A stretch of DNA of 64,000 nucleotides from Anthostomella pinea (Eukaryota > Ascomycota > Sordariomycetes > Xylariales > Xylariaceae), in the NCBI GenBank assembly GCA_963556695.1, contig CAUWAG010000003.1, positions 4,774,001 to 4,838,000 of the forward strand, read 5' to 3'. The notes under the pieces were generated by a model that worked only from the letters and a program-made list of their open reading frames with translations, was not told the origin of the DNA and did no database searches. The translations under genes were made by a program, and so were the position numbers. Position 1 is the first letter of the stretch; every line of letters begins with the position of its first letter. This document shows positions 55,686-64,000 of the stretch, piece after piece.

Positions 55686-56203
55686 GAAATCTGGTAGACA
55701 CACCCGCTTTTGGGGCTGTCCCGCTTCAGCGCTCAACACTGCATAATCTTCATCTTCACATGCGACTGCGAGGAGGAACTAGGGCTATAAGGCCACGTTG
55801 GTTTGTTGATGCGAAGAAGGACCACCATCAGACTGTTCGCACCACCACTCAACAAGGATTATTCGGCGTATTGGATAGAGTGCGACTCCTGGGCGTAGTA
55901 CGGGGGCTCTGCTTTTTGTTCTCTTTTGGGGTATTTGGGTTTGGCTCCTCCCTTGTGGTCGAAGAGCTTAATAATAAAATAAATCGTTGTTCATGCGAGT
56001 GGTGAGACTGGCTCTGACGGTATTACAACTAACTATATACCTAAGAGCATCTATTGTGTAGCCTTGCGACTGGTCTCCCCGGAAGATTTATGCTTAATAG
56101 AGAGATTTCTGATTGACATGCGTAGTGTCGTCCTTCCCGAAGCTCCCCAATGAACAGTCCGAGTCCAAGAGTTGAGCGTGGCGCAAACATGTTCATGCCA
56201 ATA

Positions 56204-56627
56204 CACTGAACGCTCATTAAGTCTCCACACACCACCCATCTCAGTAAACAACAGTACATGTATCGAATTGGAATAAGTACACTGGAATAAGCATTGAAAA
56301 TAAGGTGTCTGTTGGATCCATGCGATTCCAGACTGCAAACCATCTATACCAGGACCCACATGTATGATTAGATAAGATAATATAGTGGATTGAGAGGGCA
56401 CTTGGCCAGACCTTCGAGTCCAGCTAGATTCCTCTCAATCCAACCATCAGCAACATCATGACCTTGACCCCATACTCGAGTATTATGATTGATCGTTCAA
56501 GCCTGTTCCAACAGTGTCAGACTAAAGCTGCTTATTCCTGTGCGCTTATTCCGGTATTTCAAAATTTCCCACTGGTGATCTGGATCGTCACCAACATGCG
56601 CACACAGAGACTTATGAGGGTTGAGTG
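56204..56627. mobile_element. TA-flanked MITE, copy 2
   Basis: A 424-base element flanked by TA (56202-56203 and 56628-56629). Its ends (CACTGAACGCTCATTAAGTC on the left; the inverted counterpart with CTTATGAGGGTTGAGTG on the right) match those of the element at 42012-42224. Subterminal GGAATAAGTACAC and CGCTTATTCC words are shared as well. The middle is longer than in copy 1, and no transposase is encoded. Confidence 0.75.
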
Positions 56628-57825
56628 TAGCTTGCCGCGTGGCTTCAAGCCAATACTCCGGGCTCGGCAAGAAGATACAGCCGGGCAAATTTCCGTGACG
56701 GACGTGTAGTTATTGCTCCACGCCTTGACCCGAGAAAACCTTGGTCCACATGTTGTGTTTCAGGGATATTTAACAACTCGTCCTTCTGGACGCAGCAAAG
56801 ACTATGAGAAAAAGCAACAGAAAGACAACGCATTCAAGATACATGTTTGCAGATGATCTACGGGGATCGTAACTAGGTTGAGTGACAGCCAGTGTAGAAA
56901 TCGACTTTTGACTAATATATATTATTCTAGTTCGACAGTCGCTGCAAGGGGGGAGACAGGTGCCGACGTGGGTTGGACATTGCCTTCCAACTCTGAAGTA
57001 CGTGACGATGCCACGGTCCATAGCCACTAGCTACTCACGAGCAGGATCGCGGTCCACGCAATGCAGATGAAGTAAAGCTGGATTCACGTCGGCCATTGCA
57101 TGTGCTCGTGCTCAGGGAGCGGGTATTTCGCCCCCTTTTCGTCTCCTCGCCCCAGCAGCACCAGCACGCGGGCTGCGGGAACCTAATGTACATACGTCAG
57201 CAGTTCAATGCTCAGGCCATGCCGGTGGTCCGCCGGGCGTCGGCTTCGGTCTCAGCGGCCCACAGGACGCTGTGTTTAGTTCGCCAGGCGACGTCGATGA
57301 GCACGTGAAACCAGGCGTCGCAACACATGTTCCTCTCGTCTAGAACCGCCCATAAGCTTCCCGTGAGCGAGAGCCTCGGATCGGTACCCCCGAGCCATTT
57401 CGGGGGGATGAAAAGCGCGTGTCTGAACGAGTGTGTAATGTGCGGGCCCCGTCAACTCCTGCTCAAGCCATTGATACTCTTACGGGGCGACATGTAGTAG
57501 AACAGGGCATCTTCTCTCATTGCCGCTCGGTATACGGCCAAACGCCGAGGTTGCAGTGGTGGGAACCGTTTGCTCAGCGTCATAATGCACTGCAGTCGCA
57601 GGATGAAAGGCAGATGGTTGAGGTCCCTATAGTATGCCATAGGTGCTCTTATGAGCAGGTACATAGGAGTGGCGGTGACGTTACTCGTGGCGACTCGAGT
57701 TCATAGTGTGCTCTAGGGGTAATTTCCGGTTCTATGATACCGCCCCGGCCAGGCTCGCCGAGTACCCCAGTAGCAGGGTATCGAGCAACAATCATAAAAT
57801 ACAACCAATTGTCCGGACACTCTTG
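56628..57825. other. Intergenic stretch
   Basis: Nothing is identified with confidence. A minus-strand frame near 57.2-57.3 kb (with WFHVLIDVAWRTK) looks protein-like but ends after about 40 codons. It may be a decayed fragment. Confidence 0.4.
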
Positions 57826-60800
57826 TCATGCCAGATCTATATGTTCCACGCGCTTCCGCTTAGCTCCCGCCGCCGGGGCCACGGACCCGGACCCAGGCGG
57901 CTTGTCCTGCCCCTGTGCCAGTTGGTCACCCTGACCATTCTGCGGCACCAACTCGAACATCGACTTCCACGCGTCAGGTCCACTTACAGGAGCCCGGCCC
58001 ACCGGGTATGGCGTTTCATACCGCGGAACAGTCTGTCCCTGTGCTGGAGCGAAGGGCTGGTTCGGGGATGAGCGCGTTGCGATTTGGGCAAAGGCCGGTG
58101 CCCTCGCGGGTAGGTATTGTCCGTGTGCTTCGAAGGTTTGAGGGTCCAGGGGCATCGACATGGGGTATTGCTGTTGGTGCAGCTGCTGGTAGTAGAGCCA
58201 CACCTCTGGTAGATTAGCCTCCGGCGATTTGAACGGTTTGACGAGAATAGTGTTGCTGTGCGGAGGGCCAGTGGGAGCAGGTTGTCGCGCGAGTTGCGCA
58301 GGACGTGATGCTGGTTGCGTCCTAGGGATCGGTCCCTCAGGTGCGGGCGGGGGCTGAAGCTTCGCCGCCTTCTTCGAGTCGGCATACCGACATTTCCCGT
58401 GAGGCGAATGATATTCAGGCATTGGCTCAACGGTCGGCGGCACAACAAATGGATCCGACGTGCCTTCCAGCATAATGATACGTTGGTATTGGTCTCCAAG
58501 AAGAGTAGCCATCTTCTCCTGGTCGAAGCTGTTCAACGCTTTCTTTGCCTCCAACTTACGTTTATCCGAGTCAGCCTTGGCGCTGGCATAGTCCGAAAAG
58601 GTCTTCCATATTTCTAGCGTCCAGCAGGGACTGGTATGTGTAAGCCGGTGTCCACAGTCCGTCTTCGCCTTCGCCTCTTCTAGCTTTTTTACCAGGTCGT
58701 CACAATCGAATTTCGGCGCGCGGAAACGCCATTCCTTCTGATGCCGATTCGTGAGAAATTTGTTGAGCTGAACGTAGTCAGGGCTAATATCATCAGGGAT
58801 AGGGGCTCGATAGAGGTCGAACCCCACACCTTCACCCCGAACGCGTTCAAGAAGCTCCCGAAAGAGGCGTTGGTAAATATCGAATGATTTGTCAAACGAA
58901 GTCTGGTTCAGGGGATGAAGCAGTCTGCCGAGAAAGGGGAGGTAGACCGGTATGAGCTCTCGGGAATCAATACTGGAAACTTGGTCCGCAACCTTGCAGA
59001 CCAGCTCTTCCGCAAGCGGGCGAAGGTTCAGGTTTAGCATATCTGTGAAGAAGTTCGCCAGGCTACCTGGGCGGATTTTGCGCCAGTACACAGGTCGGTC
59101 TGGTGAACGGTCTCCATGGGAAGTGACAAAGCCAACCTTGAACGCATTGATCAGGCGCTGAGCCGTATCTTGGTAGGTATCGAGTGCTCTCTCTTGTAGC
59201 GGGTTCTCTCGGCATGCGTATTCAAACAGTTTTGTCAGAATTCCAAGGAGGAATGCGAAACTGTCAAGGTAGTTATTAGTCCAAGGTAGTAGTAAACTGA
59301 GAAGACACGTTAGCCTTTCGATCCTCGTGGCCTTGATTATACCTGTTTACCTCTCATCCAGCGAGTCGAAGGTTGCGTCAGCGGCGATCATCTCAACAAC
59401 GTCGTATCCATCATGTTCAGCAGGCCTGGTGCTCAGCTCTTGGATACAATGATCGTACGCACTAGAGCATATGTCTTTAAGCTCCGCCGAAGCGGACGTG
59501 CCCTTTTGAGATAAACTTGAGATCGCTAGATACCGTGCTTTGAAGCCCCGGCACGCAAGGATTGACCGTAACAGCCTAGTCGGAGTCAGCGACATTGCCA
59601 AAGAGATCTGGGTCAAATGCGGCAAGAAGGGCATACGGAGTTTCCAGCTTCTTAGCCGAGAGGCCAGAACCGGGTAGATATTGTCCGATCCAGCCGAGGA
59701 ATTCCGGCGTGAATGTGCTACCGTTCAGTTCCTCACACACCAAGTCGAACAAGCCAGCGTCGCGAAATTGAAGCGCAATACGGAATAGCCTCAGACCGAG
59801 TTCTACCGGGACAGGATCATGCCCCTCCACGCTCTTGAAACACAGAGCGCCGAAGAGTTCGAGATCGGACTTGGGGCATGCAGACCCTAGACATTTCGAG
59901 GCATAGGAGTCGAGAAGCCTTGCTGCTCTCTTCAAGTCGCTTTTACCCCCGGAACCGAAGGAGCTACTCAATAATGTGACTGTTGATACGCGAGGTATGA
60001 TAATGACTGCCTGTCTCATATTTTGTTTAGCATCACATCCTCGCGGTCTTGAAGTAGAATACCGCTCGTGCAGTCTCAACATGGCTATAGAAGTTGCACC
60101 GTGTTGCAAGCTGCTAGTTGCTGTTCATACTGGGCACGCGGTCTGTACTTGGTTGCTAAGTTGATTGCCATAGCTTACTTACCCCGGTATTGTAGTATAC
60201 AATTTGAGTATCGCATCCCTGCAACTGGTGAATCACGAGTACAGAGTTGGCATTAGGGAGACCTACGTATTGGTCCTTCTGATAGAACCCATCTGTCTCC
60301 TCCTCGGCGCCCTCTCTGTCGAAACATTCCAACAGCATCTTGTCATTTCCATCAAGTTCCAGACCATCTGCCAGGAGGGTTCCCTCGCAATCGAAGAGCG
60401 AGGTGAGCTCAACCGAGGTGGAATTTGCGACATCTTCGTTTTCGCTATCGTCGGCGTCGGAGTCAACCTCTTCCATGGCCAGCGGGCCAATTTCCGTTCT
60501 TTCCAACCGCAGGTTCGCCAGGAAGACATCGACTCCGAGGTCCGTGGTGAGACGCTGGAGGCTTTTAACCCGAAACTTATCGTCTGGACACAGGTTTCGC
60601 CCGCTGAAACTCTCCTCTTGGACATGCTCCTCCTCCTCCCTTTCATCTTGGACGTTGAGCGGACCACGACGTAAGCCGTAGTAGATGCACTCCAGCTGAC
60701 AGTCCTGGCCTATCGGACGGCATGATGACCAAGCTTTGATTGCCTGTAATAACCCATCAAGATCTGAGTTAGCCGAGGCGAGAGCGTCCAGAGCCTCGAC

Positions 60801-60875
60801 GACGCGTCGCTTGAGATCAGTGGGTGCGAGGTCGCCAGAATCGGATGCTTGGTCGGGCTCTGCAGGGGTAGTCAT
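57826..60875 (-). CDS. Large protein related to the C-terminal part of fungal 2OG-Fe(II) oxygenase-family proteins, catalytic domain not seen
   Basis: Exons are 60875-60183, 60010-59637, 59575-59351 and 59296-57826 (2763 bases, 920 residues), all GT-AG with matching phases. An extra optional 48-base in-frame intron is possible at 60266-60219. The opening (DLKRRVVEALDALASANSDL), the GVDVFLANLRLERTEIGP segment, the AVIIIPR strand and the long helical C-terminal half resemble a common fungal family that normally carries an N-terminal 2OG-Fe(II) dioxygenase domain. No HxD...H iron-binding motif or double-stranded beta-helix can be found here. The tail is P/Q/A-rich and ends in KRKRVEHIDLA, a nuclear-localisation-like basic patch followed by an acidic-hydrophobic motif. 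Family relation is from memory of motifs and is moderate. The gene structure itself is strong. Confidence 0.7.
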
Positions 60876-61973
60876 CTGGTCTACCCCGGCGGAGTTGTGA
60901 CGCTGTCAATAAAGGTAAAATACTATAGCAGCTACCGAAGGATCCGCGCAACGGAATGCAGTGCAATTGGCGACTTCTGGTAGTATGTGTTCAGGGAATG
61001 GACAAGCAAAAGGTTATGAAGCGCGTCGTGCCGGACGTGTAAAGGCAGGCAACCAAACCAGGATGGATGTTCCGAAATTCGGCAGAACCACTTTTCCTGG
61101 CCGTCACCGCGTCTTACTGGTGCCCGTAGGTTTTCTGATCGGATGACTAATACGAAATCTAGCAGAAAGTCCGGGGCATCTAATGAGAAGCCGCCGGTCA
61201 AAAGAAAAGTAAGCCTGGTACGTTAGAATCCCGAATTTCTATGACGCCCCACGTGCAGCCTCAGGAGCGACCCTTGACACTTGTTTCAATGTTGCTACCA
61301 CTTCTCAGATGGTCTACTCCGTTTAAATGATCACCAAATTCGGACTTGGCAGCTCTCTCTTCGAGCATGAATCAGATACATGACTATCACTTTCATTGCG
61401 CATGTGCGCTGAATAAATGCCGGTACAGTCAACAACTTGGAGGGCGTGTGACCAGTGGTGATTAACCCAGCAACTCTCACTTCGCTCTCAATACACTTCT
61501 CAATTTGATCCGTTCCAGTCCACGTGAATGGCTTCTGGGCAGCACGTTGCTCAATGTCGTCTCATCCTCGTGGAGCTGGCACAGACTCGTGGCTTATATG
61601 GCCAGGCTCAGCCTTGTTGAGTGTCGTCGGTGTTTTCCTTCCTGGGCTGACAAAACAGTCCATAGTAACTCTTGTATGCACCGCCATGTAGGAGAGTAGG
61701 CGGTTTGATCGCCTACCCTGTCACTGCCTGGCTCCTGATGAGTACTTATGTTTGAAAGCTCCTCTAGACCATCTTCGCCCAACGAGCTCCAATGAGAGCC
61801 AGCCAGATAGTCACTTAGCCGTCTGTAGTAATCTAGGTCGGCGCCGTTGCTACGTCCGTAGTCGTGATGGTAGCGATATCAGGATATCATCAATCTGAAG
61901 GGGCAGGCTTCCACAGACTCTTCGACGACTCTCAACTTTCTTGCACTGCTTTGGCGGTGGTCACGCCTACATC
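60876..61973. other. Intergenic region
   Basis: This holds the promoter of the gene ending at 57826 and the 3' UTR of PYM. No gene or repeat is recognised. Confidence 0.5.
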
Positions 61974-62543
61974 TTACGCGGCAGTGTCTTTCGGCTCGCC
62001 GTCGGCATCCAATCCAAGTGCTTCGAGCTCCCTCACGAGCTCGTTGATCTTGATAACCTTGGCGATCTGCTCAGGCAGGAGTGCCTCGCCGCCTTCCTTC
62101 TTGTTCTTCAAGTCCTTGGCCTGCTTCAGCTTCTTCTTCAGATTGCGTGCCTTTTTCTCCCTTTCAGCTTCCGGATCGACTTCCTCGGCAGCGGGTGTAG
62201 CAGGTTGAGCTTCGTCGGCGTTGACGCCGTCGGGAGTCTCGTTTGTAGACTTGGCCTTCTTTCTCGCTTCCCGGCGCTTCGCGTTCTTGTTGCTGGCAGC
62301 TGAAGCGACTTCTTGCTTCTGGTCCTTCAGCCCCTCGGCTCCTGGTATGCCGCCTTTGCCGCGGTTGCGAAAGGTTTCGGCGGTGCGGTTCTTGTAGACT
62401 TCGACGTCCTCCGGGGGCCGGTATCCAGGCCGGATCTTGATGGCTTTTCTTGTTGTGCCATCGGCTCGCATAGATTCTGGAATCTGGCGCTGGCCGCTGC
62501 CCTCGTCGGTCACGATGCCCGCTTTGGACGGTTCGGACGGCAT
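61974..62543 (-). CDS. PYM/WIBG-like Mago-binding protein
   Basis: A single-exon gene encodes 189 residues. The N-terminal part (IPESMRADGTTRKAIKIRPG, YRPPEDVEVYKNRTAE) is the Mago-binding domain of PYM. PYM binds the Mago-Y14 heterodimer and disassembles exon junction complexes in the cytoplasm at the ribosome. The middle and C-terminal parts are strongly charged, with KNAKRREARKKAKS and a predicted helix REKKARNLKKKLKQAKDLKN, then a leucine-rich end (IAKVIKINELVRELEALGL), matching the ribosome-associated end of PYM. The start at 62543 is the first ATG of the frame (MPSEPSKAGIVTDEG). The presence of PYM fits an intron-rich genome with a functional exon junction complex. It is transcribed divergently from QCR9. 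Confidence 0.88.
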   Translation of the reverse strand: MPSEPSKAGIVTDEGSGQRQIPESMRADGTTRKAIKIRPGYRPPEDVEVYKNRTAETFRNRGKGGIPGAEGLKDQKQEVASAASNKNAKRREARKKAKSTNETPDGVNADEAQPATPAAEEVDPEAEREKKARNLKKKLKQAKDLKNKKEGGEALLPEQIAKVIKINELVRELEALGLDADGEPKDTAA

Positions 62544-62773
62544 TGTGGAAGAAGACGAACTGGGGAACAAGAGGCAACTCCTAGTCGAATATAAATTTGT
62601 ACGTAATTTAAACACGCGATAACGCTGCTAGCAGCAAGCAGCAAGCAAAGAATCCAGGGCCTCGAAACTCCTGAAGGCTGAGGGGCAGAGGGGAAAGAAG
62701 AGACAGCCCACTATGTTTTCGGAGAAGGTCTGGAAAGTGCTAAAGTGGGTCCGCGCTGCGGTGGGAGCTTTGG

Positions 62774-62778
62774 CCAAT
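62774..62778 (+). promoter_or_regulatory. CCAAT box in the PYM/QCR9 divergent promoter
   Basis: A CCAAT pentamer in the context GGCCAATCGG lies 178 bases before the QCR9 start and 231 before the PYM start. CCAAT is bound by the Hap2/3/5-type complex, which controls many respiratory chain genes in fungi. Placement and orientation are plausible, but the match is short. Confidence 0.4.
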
Positions 62779-62951
62779 CGGAAACGGCCATTTACCAAAT
62801 TGTCTGGATGTCGAATTGAGCCAGCCTCAGTTTTGGACTGTCGCTCTCTCTCGACAGTCCTTTTGTACCAGCACCAAACCGTTCGCACTCTCGCAAGACC
62901 ACACACTCACTCCTCGATTCTCGCGGTATCTTCACCTATAACACATTCGCC

Positions 62952-63355
62952 ATGGTACGTTATCCCCCTCCATCCGCCCGCTGTTGATGGCTGTCTGACT
63001 AATCGCGCAATGAACAGGCCAGCCCTCTATACAAGCAAGTCGATCTCTCTCCCGACCGCAGGCCTACCGAACTGACATGTGCCCCTGCAGCGCTCTGTTC
63101 CGAAGGAACTTCCAGATGCTGGGTGTCGTCTTCGTATCCGCATTCGCTTTCGAGATGTACGTGGGCTACGTATGCGCCGCCGAGCACCCTTCCTAACGGG
63201 ATCTTAGGACATACGACGTCGGCATGAACAAGGTCTGGGACAACATCAACAAGGGCGTAAGTGGTCACCATCGAAGTGCGATTCGTCTGGGTCTAATAAG
63301 CAAGCAGCGACAATGGAAGGACATCCGACAAAAGTACGCCGAGGCTGAGGAATAA
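62952..63355 (+). CDS. QCR9: Cytochrome bc1 complex subunit 9
   Basis: This is a small single-span subunit of mitochondrial complex III. Exons are 62952-62954 (the ATG alone), 63018-63034, 63091-63156, 63208-63256 and 63308-63355 (183 bases, 60 residues). The protein reads MASPLYNALFRRNF, then LGVVFVSAFAFEM (membrane segment), then KVWDNINKGRQWKDIRQKYA, a clear match to fungal Qcr9. The second intron (63035-63090) begins GCAAGT instead of GT. Only this GC donor gives the conserved PLYNAL sequence in frame, and a good CTGAC branch site precedes its acceptor. The other three introns are GT-AG. Four introns in 60 codons is dense even for this organism. Confidence 0.92.
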
Positions 63356-64000
63356 GCAGTGGTCGACGGATGTGGAATCGATGGAAGCCAACAACTAGAG
63401 AGCCAGTCTGAGAATATCAGAAGGCATTGAGCTCTGAGACTGTACAGTACCGACGGAACAATATTAGAGCAGATCGCAGAAAGGCCGTCAACTTTTTCAG
63501 ACCGGCTCTCCCTATCGTTCATAATATCGCTTGTACAAATCCTCGAAGGCCAATGCTCCCTAGCGTTTTCGAGTGGCAGGTGAAGGACAGCTCCTATGTA
63601 TAGAAGACCTTTATGCTTGAGAACGCTTACTTCTAGATTTACTACTGAGAGTGGCACAAGGAGCGGGAACCTGCAGAATCTACGGTCATCCCTTCGTAGA
63701 AAAGAAGCTTGGTGATCTAACTGTGATGGTGGAAAGACAAGGTGCGTGCAGTTGAAAGCTAGCTACCCGATACTAGATAGACATGCTTCCACACGAATGC
63801 CTCTTTCGAGGAGAGCCACGAGAAGTTGAGAGCGAAAAGAGCCGAGCAGTGACACAACATGAATGTACATGCATCATGGATGTGTACTTGCCTCCATGCA
63901 TCCCATTGTGACGCAGGCTTATCGCCGATAAGGAACCATATTATATGCAGGTGTGGAGGGGATCAAACGGCATCACCCGGGCATTGTCCAGAAGCCCAGA
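63356..64000. other. Intergenic stretch to the window end
   Basis: After the QCR9 stop codon no further gene is recognised. A small GATAA-containing palindrome (CTTATCGCCGATAAG) lies near 63920. Confidence 0.5.

Noticed and set aside
1..64000. tRNA, rRNA, CRISPR and biosynthetic gene cluster signatures
   Set aside because: I looked for B-box-like GGTTCGA-type words, rRNA segments, spaced direct repeats and adjacent oxidoreductase/synthase genes, and found none that held up by eye. A dedicated tRNA scan would be needed to exclude tRNAs fully.

Overview
This window is nuclear DNA of a filamentous ascomycete (Pezizomycotina), most likely a Sordariomycete. The genes carry many short GT-AG introns (about 50-190 bases) with CTAAC/CTGAC-type branch sites, and the protein set is typically fungal: Vma21, Pxr1, Hos2-type deacetylase, DUF2406, DUF3605 and 2EXR. 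G6PDH, UGPase and Qcr9 look most like Sordariomycete versions. Exon structures were assembled by hand. For every multi-exon gene called with confidence, the summed exon length is a multiple of three and the frame stays open.

Layout. 1.4-3.3 kb: glucose-6-phosphate dehydrogenase (-). 5.3 kb: small MITE. 5.75-6.5 kb: ribosomal protein eL33 (+). 9.7-10.8 kb: a 3' relic of a CE1 esterase (+) facing a DUF3605 gene (-). 13.9-16.1 kb: UDP-glucose pyrophosphorylase (+) with two possible first exons. 16.8-18.2 kb: ING/PHD chromatin reader (-). 18.9-19.4 kb: a hAT-like non-autonomous element. 20.1-21.6 kb: Hos2-type histone deacetylase (+). 22.6-24.1 kb: an unrecognised intracellular protein ending in a CBM20 starch-binding domain (+). 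24.9-26.1 kb: PXR1 (-). 26.5-27.5 kb: coiled-coil protein (+). 28.3-31.9 kb: Fun30-like SNF2 remodeller (-). 32.8-33.3 kb: VMA21 (+). 35.0-36.4 kb: DUF2406 protein (-).

From about 37 to 57 kb the window is gene-poor and repeat-rich. It holds a Tad-like LINE (43.1-52.3 kb) with many in-frame stops. The LINE is split by a solo LTR (5-bp target duplication), and that LTR is itself split by a pogo-like DNA transposon (TA duplication). Two members of a TA-flanked MITE family lie on either side (42.0 and 56.2-56.6 kb), and a disrupted 2EXR gene sits at 54.7-55.7 kb.

The last block is normal gene space again: a large protein related to the C-terminal part of fungal 2OG-oxygenase-family proteins but without the catalytic domain (57.8-60.9 kb, -), then PYM (-) and QCR9 (+) sharing a divergent promoter. 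QCR9 contains a GC-AG intron.

Functionally this is mixed core housekeeping: pentose phosphate NADPH supply, UDP-glucose for wall glucan and glycogen, translation, ribosome biogenesis, exon-junction recycling, V-ATPase assembly, respiratory complex III, and three chromatin regulators. No biosynthetic cluster, CRISPR array, tRNA or rRNA gene was seen.
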